Source: a virus. Taken from it: DNA of 49,241 nt. The translations under genes were made by a program, and so were the position numbers. Shown here piece after piece: positions 1 through 9,400 of the stretch (position 1 is its first letter; each line of letters begins with the position of its first letter). The notes beneath the pieces were generated by a model. The model saw only the letters and a list, made by a program, of their open reading frames with translations. It ran no database searches and was not told the DNA's origin. The DNA is taken from positions 1-49,241 of IMG/VR virus record IMGVR_UViG_3300021963_000192. One strand, given 5' to 3'.

Positions 1-527
1 TAAAATCTAAATTAAGAAAGCTTCAAGCTGATGGATTTCGAATAGATTTAGTAACTTTGGATTATGTTGATTGTATCACCCCAGAAAAGACGAATTACAA
101 TGAAGAATGGAAAGGAGATGGTGCAATTATGAGACAGTTAGAATCTATGACATCTGAATTTGATGTGGCTATTTGGACAGCAACACAAGGTAATAGAGAG
201 TCTATCAAGAGTGAAGTTGTAACAACAGATCAAATGGGTGGTTCAATTAAGAAAGCCCAAATTGGCCACGTTGTATTATCTATTGGTAAAACAATTGAAC
301 AAAAAGAACAAAACTTGGCAACATTAACATTGTTAAAATCTAGAATTGGTAAAGATGGTGTTATTTTTAATAATTGTAAATTCAATAACGAGTTTTTAAC
401 TATTGATACAGATTATCAAAATACCCTACTTGGATATAAAGAAGAAAAAGAAGAACAAAAAAGGAACAGAACAAGTACTGTTTATCAAGATTTCTTACAG
501 AAAACAACAACAACAATTAAAAACTAA
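1..527 (+). CDS. DnaB-type replicative helicase, gp41-like, C-terminal part (5' truncated by window edge)
   Basis: The reading frame is open from base 3 to the TAA at 525-527, so the gene starts outside the window; the ATG at 57 is internal. The visible ~175 residues match the end of a RecA-fold DnaB/gp41 helicase core: a Walker-B-like strand reading VTLDYVD, then IWTATQ (the 'WTAAQ' strand after Walker B in T4 gp41), then a hydrophobic strand GHVVLSIGKT, and TLLKSRIGK, which corresponds to the IKSRYGDK arginine region. Such proteins unwind DNA 5'-3' at the fork as a hexamer working with primase; a primase gene lies at 34394. The last ~30 residues are charged and probably disordered. The nrdB gene follows after 6 nt, so the two are likely cotranscribed. 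A UvsX-like RecA protein is the main alternative, but the spacing of motifs fits gp41 better. Confidence 0.72.
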   Translation, partial: KSKLRKLQADGFRIDLVTLDYVDCITPEKTNYNEEWKGDGAIMRQLESMTSEFDVAIWTATQGNRESIKSEVVTTDQMGGSIKKAQIGHVVLSIGKTIEQKEQNLATLTLLKSRIGKDGVIFNNCKFNNEFLTIDTDYQNTLLGYKEEKEEQKRNRTSTVYQDFLQKTTTTIKN

Positions 528-533
528 ACAAAT

Positions 534-1511
534 ATGACAGAAAAAATTTTAATGGACAATCCAGGACGTTTTGTTCTTTTCCCAATACAGCATGATGATT
601 TATGGAGATTATTTAAACAACAGGAGGCATGTTTTTGGACGGCAGAAGAAATTGATCTTGGACAAGATGTATATGACTGGGAGAATAAACTAAATGCAGA
701 TGAACAACATTTCATAAAACATGTATTAGCTTTCTTTGCTGCATCAGACGGGATTGTTAACGAAAATTTAGCAATGAATTTTGTTAATGAAGTTCAATAT
801 ACTGAAGCGAAGTTTTTTTACTCGTTCCAAATGATGATGGAAAACATCCACAGTGAAACATATTCATTATTGATCGATTCATACATCAAAGATAAAGAAG
901 AACAAAATAATTTATTTAATGCTATTGAAACCATACCAGCAATTAAGAAAAAAGCAGATTGGGCTATCAAATGGATTAACTCGGACTCTTTTGTTGATAG
1001 ACTAGTAGCATTTGCTGCTGTTGAAGGTATCTTCTTTTCTGGCTCATTTTGTTCAATCTTCTGGTTAAAAAAACGTGGGTTAATGCCTGGTTTAACTTTT
1101 TCTAATGAATTAATTTCTCGTGACGAAGGTATGCATTGTGATTATGCTTGTCATTTATTTAATAACCATATTGAAAAGAAGATTTCTGAAAAAAGAGTTA
1201 AGGAGATTATTTGTGGTGCATTAGAGATTGAAAAGGAATTTATATTAGAAGCATTACCAGTTCGTTTAATTGGTATGAATTCTGAATTAATGAGTCAATA
1301 CTTGGAATTTGTTACCGATAGATTGTTAGTTGCTTTAGGTTGTTCTAAAGTTTACAATTCAGAAAACCCATTTGATTTTATGCAAAACATTGCATTACAG
1401 GGTAAAACAAACTTTTTTGAAAAAAGAGTTGCTGAATATCAGAAGGCTGGTGTAAATAAAACAAGCGAATCAGAAGATTTAAATTCTGCATTTGGTGATG
1501 TTGATTTTTAA
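534..1511 (+). CDS. nrdB: Class Ia ribonucleoside-diphosphate reductase, small (beta) subunit
   Basis: The 325-residue protein is the radical-generating subunit of aerobic ribonucleotide reductase, which makes dNTPs for phage replication. All diiron ligands can be placed: D41 (in EEIDLG), E103 and H106 (MENIHSETY), E164 (VEGIFF), E198 and H201 (SRDEGMH). The radical tyrosine is Y110, giving the family spacing E-x2-H-x3-Y. The C terminus ends in AFGDVDF, resembling the R1-docking tail of eukaryotic-type R2 proteins (F-x-x-D-x-D-F). The sequence around the ligands ([13 protein letters not shown]) is closer to the eukaryotic/Bacteroidota R2 type than to E. coli NrdB. The ATG at 534 follows an A-rich leader without a Shine-Dalgarno sequence. 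The gene precedes nrdA, the reverse of the T4 order, and no intron interrupts it. Confidence 0.96.
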   Translation: MTEKILMDNPGRFVLFPIQHDDLWRLFKQQEACFWTAEEIDLGQDVYDWENKLNADEQHFIKHVLAFFAASDGIVNENLAMNFVNEVQYTEAKFFYSFQMMMENIHSETYSLLIDSYIKDKEEQNNLFNAIETIPAIKKKADWAIKWINSDSFVDRLVAFAAVEGIFFSGSFCSIFWLKKRGLMPGLTFSNELISRDEGMHCDYACHLFNNHIEKKISEKRVKEIICGALEIEKEFILEALPVRLIGMNSELMSQYLEFVTDRLLVALGCSKVYNSENPFDFMQNIALQGKTNFFEKRVAEYQKAGVNKTSESEDLNSAFGDVDF

Positions 1512-1534
1512 AAAAAAAATAATAGAAGATAAAA

Positions 1535-3970
1535 ATGAAAGTATTAAAGAGAGACGGTACGTTAGAAGAGATGCGATATGACAAAATCACTAGAAGAATT
1601 AGTGCAATTTGTGAGGATTTGAATATGAGTTATGTTGATCCAACATTTATAACATTAAAAGTTACTTCAGGGATTTATGATGGGATATCAACAACTGAAT
1701 TAGATGTGCTAGCAGCAGAAACCGCTGCAGCTATGGTAACTACACATCCAGATTATGCAAAATTGGCGGGAAGATTAGCGGTTACTAATTTACATAAAAC
1801 GACACCAAAGAAATTCTCTCAAGCAATAAAAGAACTACATTCATTTGTTGAACCAAAAACCGGCAAAGAATCATCATTAATTGATGATAATGTTTACAAG
1901 TTTGTTATGGAGAACAAAGAGGTACTTGATGGTGCTATTGTTTTTAATAGAGATTTTGACTTTGAATACTTTGGTTTTAAGACATTAGAAAGATCTTATC
2001 TACTAAAGATTGCAGACAGAGTTGTTGAACGACCACAGTATCTTTATATGCGAGTTGCTGTTGGTATTTGTGATGGTGATGTGCAAATGGCACTTAGAAT
2101 ATATGATGATTTATCACAACATTTTTATACTCATGCAACACCAACGTTATTTAACGCAGGAACTAAAAGAGCACAAATGTCTTCTTGTTTTTTAATTGGT
2201 AACAAGGGTGATGATATTGATGGATTGTTTGATACAATAAAAGACGTTGCAAAGATTTCTAAATGGGCTGGTGGCATCGGATTACACGTACATGATGTTA
2301 GAGCTAAAGGTGCATATATTAAAGGAACTGGCGGACAGTCTGACGGTTTATTACCAATGATGAAGACTTATAACGAAGTTGCTCGTTGGATTAACCAAGG
2401 AGGAAAACGTAAAGGTTCATTTGCAATATATCTTGAACCATGGCATGCTGATGTTTTTGAATTTATTGATTTAAGAAAAAATCATGGTAAGGAAGAAATG
2501 AGAGCTAGAGATTTATTTTTGGCTATGTGGACTCCAAATTTATTTATGAAACGTGTTGAGGAAGATGGCGATTGGTCATTATTTTCACCGGACGAAGCTC
2601 CAGGATTATCAGATGTTTATGATGACCCAACATTGTCCACACAGAATTTCACAGATTTATATGAAAAATATGAGAAAGAAGGTAAAGCAAGAAAGGTTAT
2701 CAAAGCAAGAAAATTAATGGATGCTATTCTTACCGCTCAAATTGAAACGGGAACACCTTACATGTTATATAAAGATGCCGCAAACTATAAATCAAATCAA
2801 AAAAATCTTGGTACAATTAAATCTTCAAATTTATGTACTGAAATTATTGAATATAGTTCACCAACTGAACAGGCTGTTTGTAATTTAGCGTCAATTGCTT
2901 TACCAAAATATATTGTTAATGGTGAATTTAGCCATGATATGTTATATGAATACACATATCAAGTTGTAAAAAACTTAAACAATGTTATTAATTTAAATTT
3001 CTATCCGACAGAAGAAACAAAAAAATCTAACTTTAAACATAGGCCAATTGGTTTGGGTGTTCAAGGATTAGCGGATGTGTTTTGTATGTTAAGTTTACCA
3101 TTTGAAAGCGAAGAAGCTGATATTTTACAGACAGATATATTTGAAACAATCTATTTTGCTGCAATGACATCATCAAATGATTTAGCAAAAAAATATGGTC
3201 CATATGAGTCTATTGTGGGATCACCAATTGAAAAAGGTGTTTTCCAATTTGAAATGTGGGGATTGAAAGATAAGGATTTATCTGGTAGATGGGATTGGAA
3301 AAAATTAAGAAAAGAGGTTGTTAATAATGGTGTTAGGAATTCTTTATTGATTGCCCCAATGCCAACCGCATCAACAGCGCAAATTTTAGGTAACAACGAA
3401 GCGTTCGAACCGTTTACAACTAATATGTATTCAAGAAGAACATTGGGTGGTGAGTTTATTGTTGTAAACAAACATTTGGTTAATGAATTATTAACTCTTG
3501 GTTTGTGGGACGATGAACTTAAAAGAAAGTTGATCATGGAAAATGGATCAATTCAAAACATACCAGAAATTCCGGTGCAAATAAAAGAAATATATAAGAC
3601 TGTTTGGGAAATGTCACAAAAGAGGATTTTACAAATGGCAGCGAACAGAAGCGTGTTTATCGATCAATCTCAATCGTTGAATTTATTTATAGATAACGCA
3701 ACGAAACCAAAGTTATTAGCCGCACATTTATTTGGTTGGAAACTTGGGTTAAAAACTGGTATGTATTATTTAAGAACTAGATCGGCAGTTGATGCCATTA
3801 AAGGATTGGGTATCGATACGGCTGCAGCAAAACCTACAGAAACTCAATTACCATCAGTAGCATACCAAACAACTCAAAAATCGATAATAAGTGAGGAAAC
3901 ACCTGAAGTTGTAATGACTAATGAGAGGCCAACGGACTCGCCATTTGAGTGCGAAGGATGTGGGTCATAA
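1535..3970 (+). CDS. nrdA: Class Ia ribonucleoside-diphosphate reductase, large (alpha) subunit
   Basis: This 811-residue protein is the catalytic and allosteric subunit. Residues 1-90 form an ATP-cone (MKVLKRDGTLEEMRYDKI). Active-site residues are visible: N432, C434 and E436 in SNLCTEI, with the redox cysteine pair C218 (MSSCFLIG) and C449 (AVCNLASI). Other family motifs include PMPTASTAQILGNNEAFEP and YYLRTRSAVDAI. The C-terminal tail ends ECEGCGS, a C-x2-C shuttle of the eukaryotic-like kind. The protein is full length and uninterrupted by intron or intein. It starts 23 nt after nrdB behind an A-rich spacer, and a strong terminator follows its stop, so nrdB-nrdA closes the nucleotide-metabolism block. 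With NrdB it forms the holoenzyme that reduces NDPs to dNDPs in the host cytoplasm. Confidence 0.97.
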   Translation: MKVLKRDGTLEEMRYDKITRRISAICEDLNMSYVDPTFITLKVTSGIYDGISTTELDVLAAETAAAMVTTHPDYAKLAGRLAVTNLHKTTPKKFSQAIKELHSFVEPKTGKESSLIDDNVYKFVMENKEVLDGAIVFNRDFDFEYFGFKTLERSYLLKIADRVVERPQYLYMRVAVGICDGDVQMALRIYDDLSQHFYTHATPTLFNAGTKRAQMSSCFLIGNKGDDIDGLFDTIKDVAKISKWAGGIGLHVHDVRAKGAYIKGTGGQSDGLLPMMKTYNEVARWINQGGKRKGSFAIYLEPWHADVFEFIDLRKNHGKEEMRARDLFLAMWTPNLFMKRVEEDGDWSLFSPDEAPGLSDVYDDPTLSTQNFTDLYEKYEKEGKARKVIKARKLMDAILTAQIETGTPYMLYKDAANYKSNQKNLGTIKSSNLCTEIIEYSSPTEQAVCNLASIALPKYIVNGEFSHDMLYEYTYQVVKNLNNVINLNFYPTEETKKSNFKHRPIGLGVQGLADVFCMLSLPFESEEADILQTDIFETIYFAAMTSSNDLAKKYGPYESIVGSPIEKGVFQFEMWGLKDKDLSGRWDWKKLRKEVVNNGVRNSLLIAPMPTASTAQILGNNEAFEPFTTNMYSRRTLGGEFIVVNKHLVNELLTLGLWDDELKRKLIMENGSIQNIPEIPVQIKEIYKTVWEMSQKRILQMAANRSVFIDQSQSLNLFIDNATKPKLLAAHLFGWKLGLKTGMYYLRTRSAVDAIKGLGIDTAAAKPTETQLPSVAYQTTQKSIISEETPEVVMTNERPTDSPFECEGCGS

Positions 3971-4019
3971 TATGACTTAAGGGCGTTTATCGCGTCAATA
4001 TTTTGGACTTAATAGCATT

Positions 4020-4058
4020 TTCGCGACATTTTTTAAATTAAAGTGTCGCGAATTTTTT
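4020..4058 (+). terminator. Rho-independent terminator after nrdA
   Basis: A 9-bp perfect stem TTCGCGACA (4020-4028) / TGTCGCGAA (4044-4052) with a 15-nt loop is followed by six T residues. It separates nrdBA from the structural gene block. The rest of 3971-4095 shows no gene. Confidence 0.85.
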
Positions 4059-4065
4059 ATTTATA
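4058..4065 (+). promoter_or_regulatory. TATTTATA motif, candidate phage promoter element before the baseplate genes
   Basis: An exact TATTTATA lies at the end of the terminator T-tract, 30 nt before the ATG at 4096. A second near-copy (TATTTATT, 4085-4092) lies 3 nt before the ATG. The same octamer precedes seven other gene starts in the window. Function is inferred from position only. Confidence 0.35.
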
Positions 4066-4095
4066 TTCATTTTAGTATTGTTTATATTTATTGTT

Positions 4096-4548
4096 ATGGC
4101 TACAAGGTATGGATTAGACTTTCCGTTTAGAGATAGTACACTAGGTGACTATGCTAGAATGACCCTAACAAGAGACGAAGAAATTCGTGCTAACTTGATT
4201 CATTTGTTATTGACCAGAAAGGGTAGTAGATATTTTCTACCTGATTTTGGAACAAGATTGTATGATTACATATTTGATATGAATGATATAGTTACATATA
4301 ATAGCATTGAAGATGAGATTAGAGAAAGCATTAAAACGTATATCCCTAATTTAGAAATAAACTCAATAAAAATAACAAATCCGGAATTAGATCCAACAGA
4401 AGAATCTAGTATTAGTGAAGATGAGGACATTAGATTATTTAGAGTTAGTGATTCGTCTTCAAAACCATATACAGCCAAAATAAGGATTGATTATACAACA
4501 AATAACGGGGCTTTCTCTAGTTCAGACTTCGTAATTATTAACATCTAA
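4096..4548 (+). CDS. gp25-like baseplate wedge protein
   Basis: The protein of about 150 residues belongs to the gp25/GPW lysozyme-fold family of contractile tails. Support comes from the N-terminal MATRYGLDFPFR, the central stretch LLTRKGSRYFLPDFGTRLYD (family pattern 'l.t.pGerv..p.fG..l'), and the following helix with EDEIRESIKTYIPNLEI. In T4 and related contractile systems this small protein joins the central hub and sheath initiation to the wedge. An upstream ATG at 4078 would add MFIFIV, a short hydrophobic string lacking in the family, so the ATG at 4096 is preferred. The gene lies directly upstream of a gp6-like gene (1-nt gap), the gene order expected for a wedge module. Length is close to T4 gp25 (132 residues), with an extra acidic loop near residues 100-115. 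Confidence 0.88.
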   Translation: MATRYGLDFPFRDSTLGDYARMTLTRDEEIRANLIHLLLTRKGSRYFLPDFGTRLYDYIFDMNDIVTYNSIEDEIRESIKTYIPNLEINSIKITNPELDPTEESSISEDEDIRLFRVSDSSSKPYTAKIRIDYTTNNGAFSSSDFVIINI

Positions 4549-4549
4549 T

Positions 4550-6382
4550 ATGAGCAAAAAAATAGCATATACCAATAGAGACTTTGCTGGTTTAAGACAG
4601 GACCTAGTAAACTTCACAAAAGAGTATTACCCTGATTTAATTCAGAATACTAATGACGCGTCAATATATTCAGTATTATTGGATTTAAATGCTGCGATTG
4701 CAGATAACCTTCATTTTCATATTGATAGGGTTTGGCAAGAAACTATGCTTGATTTTGCACAACAAAAGCAGTCTTTATTTCATATAGCTAAAACTTACGG
4801 AATTAGAATTCCAGGATCTAGACCTTCGGTTGCATTATGTGATTTCAGCATAAATGTGCCAGCAAAGGGTGATAAGGACGATGAAAGATATGAAGGGATT
4901 TTAAGAGCTGGAGCCCAGGTTTCTGGAGGCGGTCAAATATTTGAAACAATTTCTGATATTGACTTTTCAAACCCATTCAATGAAAAGGGCGAAACAAATA
5001 GGCTAAAAATTCCAAACTTTGATAATAACAATAAATTAATTTCATATACTATTACAAAGAGAGAACCAGTAGTTAACGGAGTTACTAAAATATTCAGAAA
5101 AGCAATTAATCAAAGAGATCAAAAACCTTTTATGAAGATATTTTTACCAGAGAAAAACGTTCTTGGTGTTACAACAATTATTCATAAAGAAGGTACATCA
5201 TTTGCTGGTAACCCAACAAGTAGTGAATTCATTACAGAACAAAATAAATGGTATGAAGTACAATCTCTAGTACAGGATAAAGTTTTCGTTCCTAGTAAAA
5301 CAGCCAATTCTGATAAAAAGAATTTTAAAGCCGGTGAATATGTTAAAGTTAATAACAAGTTTATTACCGAATATACACCAGAAGGTTATTTCTTTTTAAC
5401 TTTTGGTTCAGGTAATGTAGATCCATTAGACAACTTAGACAATTATATAACAAACAACTTAAAAGTTAATTTGTCCACATATTTGAATAACATGTCATTA
5501 GGTGCAATACCAAAACAAGACACAACATTGTTTATCAAATATCGAATTGGCGGGGGTAAAGAAAGTAATCTAGGGGTTGGTGTTATTAATAACATAGAGA
5601 ACATTGATTTTAGTATAAATGGCCCAAATCAGGTTGTAAACGAACAAGTTCTTCAATCCTTGGTTGTTACAAATATAACGCCAGCTGTTGGTGGATCAGA
5701 TCAACCGGTATTAGAAGAACTTAGGGGAATGATAGCTTATAATTTTGCCGCTCAAAATAGAGCAGTAACATTAAATGATTATAAATCTATGATTGAAACC
5801 ATGCCATCAACATTTGGAGCACCAGCCAAAGTAAATGTAATGGAAGAAGATAACAAAGTGAGAATCAAACTATTATCATATGATGAAAATGGTAATTTAA
5901 CAGATGTGGTATCTAATACTTTAAAACAAAACATTGTTTCTTATTTGTCTGAATTTAGAATGATTAATGATTACATTGATATTGTAAGTGGTGAGGTGAT
6001 TGACTTAGGATTACAAATAGATATACTTTTGGACAAGAATCAGAATCAGACAGAAGTTCTTAGAGAGGTTATTGGTGCCACAACAACATATTTTTCAATT
6101 GATAAAAGAAAAATGGGAGATCCATTATTTGTTGGTGAATTAATGAAAGAAGTAAATAATGTTCCTGGCGTTGTTAACGTTATTGAAGTAAGGGTTTATA
6201 ATAAAATTGGTGGAGAATATTCATCATCTCAGGTTAGCCAAAGCTACAAAGATGCTGTTACTAAAGAAATTTCTCAAAGTAATATGACAGTATATATGAA
6301 GTCAAATCAAATATTTCAAATTAGATTCCCACAAAAAGATATACAAATTAGAGTTATAACCTTAGGAACGACTACATATTAA
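4550..6382 (+). CDS. gp6-like baseplate wedge protein (baseplate_J family)
   Basis: The 610-residue protein resembles T4 gp6 / P2 gpJ, which forms the inner iris ring of the baseplate. The N terminus (AYTNRDFAGLRQDLVNFTKE, then DLNAAIADNLHFHIDRVWQE) matches the start of large-phage gp6 proteins. The core has the baseplate_J features: a fold around VGGSDQPVLEELRGMIAYNF, followed by the 'RAVTLNDYKSMIETM' helix typical of gpJ ('Rav..edyeala') and LKQNIVSYLSEFRMIND in the C-terminal domain. The C-terminal half ends with a beta-rich segment (YMKSNQIFQIRFPQKDI). The gene starts 1 nt after the gp25-like stop, so translation is probably coupled. It is slightly shorter than T4 gp6 (660 residues). I am confident of the family but cannot assign individual interaction surfaces. 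Confidence 0.85.
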   Translation: MSKKIAYTNRDFAGLRQDLVNFTKEYYPDLIQNTNDASIYSVLLDLNAAIADNLHFHIDRVWQETMLDFAQQKQSLFHIAKTYGIRIPGSRPSVALCDFSINVPAKGDKDDERYEGILRAGAQVSGGGQIFETISDIDFSNPFNEKGETNRLKIPNFDNNNKLISYTITKREPVVNGVTKIFRKAINQRDQKPFMKIFLPEKNVLGVTTIIHKEGTSFAGNPTSSEFITEQNKWYEVQSLVQDKVFVPSKTANSDKKNFKAGEYVKVNNKFITEYTPEGYFFLTFGSGNVDPLDNLDNYITNNLKVNLSTYLNNMSLGAIPKQDTTLFIKYRIGGGKESNLGVGVINNIENIDFSINGPNQVVNEQVLQSLVVTNITPAVGGSDQPVLEELRGMIAYNFAAQNRAVTLNDYKSMIETMPSTFGAPAKVNVMEEDNKVRIKLLSYDENGNLTDVVSNTLKQNIVSYLSEFRMINDYIDIVSGEVIDLGLQIDILLDKNQNQTEVLREVIGATTTYFSIDKRKMGDPLFVGELMKEVNNVPGVVNVIEVRVYNKIGGEYSSSQVSQSYKDAVTKEISQSNMTVYMKSNQIFQIRFPQKDIQIRVITLGTTTY

Positions 6383-6428
6383 CACATTTTTTGCTTATCT
6401 TTTTCTTAATGGAAAACAGATGAGTTTC

Positions 6429-6436
6429 TATTTATA
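6429..6436 (+). promoter_or_regulatory. TATTTATA motif 6 nt before a start codon
   Basis: Exact TATTTATA in the 60-nt spacer before the ATG at 6443. If it acts as a -10 box, transcription would begin at or near the A of the ATG, giving a leaderless mRNA. Inferred from position and recurrence. Confidence 0.4.
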
Positions 6437-6442
6437 GTTAAT

Positions 6443-9400
6443 ATGATTCAGAAGCACAGAATTAATACCCAATTACAGACGGATAAAAAGGTTGTTGTTG
6501 AACTTAAACAGGATTATGACCTATTAGAGATCCTTTCCTTAAAGTTCACACAGCAAGACGCTTATACATCTTTATGTGCTGATTATGGGGTTGTTTGCGG
6601 TAGAATTACAGTAAACAATGGCTTAGGTGTTCCAAACGCTAGGGTATCCATATTAGTACCCTTAACTGATACAGATGAGTTAGATCCGGTTGTATCTGCA
6701 TTATATCCATACAAATTATCAAACGATAAAAACACAGACGGATACCGTTACAATTTATTACCGTCTAGAAAACAACATGGAGGACACACCCCAACGGGTA
6801 CATTTTTCGATCAAACAGAGATATTAAGTAGAGAAGAATACCTTGAGGTATTTGAAAAATATTACAGATATACAGTTAAAACCAATTCTTCTGGTGATTT
6901 TATGATTTGGGGTGTTCCATTAGGTGAACAACAATTACATGTTGATGTTGATTTATCAGATATGGGTTGTTTTTCACTAAGACCTTTTGATTTCATAAGA
7001 CAAGGTGAAGATGAGAATAAATTCGATAGATTTTTTAAATTTAAATCAGATACAGATTTAGATGGTTTACCACAAATAGTTTCGTTTAATCAAACTGTTG
7101 ATATTGCACCATTTTGGGGTAATGTTGATTTGTGCCAAATTGGTATAACAAGAACAGACTTTGATTTATCTAATTATGGAATTAAAGTTGACCCAGTATC
7201 GTTAGTGTTAGTTTCAACAGTTACAGATTCAAATGATGATGCGGTAAAAAGAAGTGGTGTTATCAGAAGAAAAAGTGGATACAAATGTAACCTACAAACT
7301 AGCGACGGTAAGATTGAGGGTGTTAGATTTACAGGTAAAAAAGTTAAAGCATCTGATGGTGTTACACTATATCCAGAATTAGAATATTTTAGTCCAGGTA
7401 TTATTGAAGATGACGGTGCATCTATGGCTGTCGTTCAAATGAATCTTGATTATATGTATACCAATGAGTTTGGTGAACAAGAAATAACAAATGACCCTAA
7501 TAAAGGTATTGCAACATCTGCTATTTCAAGATTCAAAATGTCATTAAGTGATTCTTCAGAAGGTGGAACAAAAGGAACAACATCCGCGGTATATCTAGTA
7601 CCCAATATCAGGGAGTTCAATAAATATTCTGGTGGTGGTGCAAGTGAATATAGTGAAGCAATATTATCATCATATGTATTTTCTAATGTATTTGAGGATT
7701 ATATTAAATTAGCTGTACCAACCGGTGTTACTTTAGAATCATTAACAACAGCAGAAAGAAATCATAAAAAAGATTTAATTCTAGGCACAAATAATAATAA
7801 CATACCAGAAGATTATTTTTATAAATTTATCTATGGTAAAGTATATACACCATCTTCTTTCCAGGGTTCACATTATGAAGTTTCATCAATTGAAAGTTTA
7901 TTTGGGCTAACAAGGAGAGATGCTTTTTTAGGTATAAAAGAAATTAGACCAAACGTTGAGGATGATTGTACCGGAACAGCAAATTATTTACCAACAAACT
8001 TTGCTTTTAGAAACAGAGCAAAATTTGCATTATTAGTTTCACAAGTATTATTGTTTTTACAATTTATTACTGCGTTAATATTTAATTTTGTTTTTGAATT
8101 GTTAGGAAGATTCTTCATGACAGTTGGTAAAGCATTATATGCAATATATTTTGGTTGGCCATTTAACTGGAGGCCATTTGCTAAGATTGGTGAACAATTC
8201 CAAGATATTGCACATAAGTTACAAGTTACTGGATCACAAACATTATCATTAACAACATATCCAGATTGTGAAGAATGTACAACAGATGATGAAGCCGCAA
8301 CATTAGGCGCTTCGTTATCTAGTACTTATTGTTCTATTGGTGAAATTACATTAAAAGTTATTGGTGTCGGAGCTGGCAATTCTAGAGTGTATGTTCTACC
8401 ATACTCATTCAACATGAGCACAAACGAAAACACATCAAAAGTTACTTCCGGAGCTAGAGCGAGGGATTATGATGCAACAGATCCGTTCATGAGTGGAAAC
8501 ACATTTACATTAACTGGAAGCACTAATTCAGCAACAAGAACAATTTTAAACAGCTTACATACATATACAATTACACCGATAGCTGGTGACCCAAATACTT
8601 CTAGATTTGTTGCTGAAGCAGTATCAACAGTTGATGATACAATATTACCATATTCTTCAGCGAGCGGTGACACATTAACAAAATCAGTTTCGTTAAGTGA
8701 TTTTACAGCATCGTTTAGTACCAATCCTGCGGCAGGAGATATTATACAATTTTCACAAATCACAATAGACCAAGGTAGTTTAGATTCTTGGGCAACAGGT
8801 GATGGTAATTATGGAGTAACATATGTAACTAATTTAGTAAATGTTGTTGGCCAATATTCAACTAGGATTATTGATGGTTTAATTTTAAATCATGCTAGTT
8901 GGGCTGAACTTTCTGGTTTTAACTACGAAGGTTATAGTGGAGGTAAAAACGGCGCTGGTAATTATGCGGATAGAGGTACCTACGTTACATTTAGAATATA
9001 TGATAGAACTAAACCAAAAATTGATCCAAACAGTGTTGCCACCGGATACAATATTGAAGAAGGTTGTTTAAAATATGATAAAGCATATGACGAAACAATT
9101 TCTCAAGCTTATATTTGGTCAACTGGTAACACGTATGGTGATAGATATATACCATTAAATCCACCATCATATCCTGCGGGTTATGTTGAAGCAGTAACTA
9201 AACCAGGGTCAACGTATACAATATTGGCTGATGTTATTGGTTCTAGCGGTGCTGGTCGTTTACCTAGATTAAGAATTTGGTCAAAACTTGGTAACGTATA
9301 TTATGATAGAAAAACAAAATCTGGATATTCTGAAATTAGAGACGGTGTAATGACCGTTATTCCTGTTGTTGAAGGTGGTTCTAAAAACGCTAATTTAATA

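Noticed and set aside
1535-3970. Intron or intein in nrdA, common in phages
   Set aside because: The frame is continuous with all active-site motifs at normal spacing and total length 811 residues.
4058-4065. T4 late promoter (TATAAATA)
   Set aside because: The octamers read TATTTATA on the coding strand; T4 boxes would need the opposite orientation, so the T4 element itself is not claimed.
4078-4095. Upstream ATG adding MFIFIV to the gp25-like protein
   Set aside because: The extra residues are not family-like and overlap the promoter-like AT-rich tract; the ATG at 4096 fits the gp25 N terminus.
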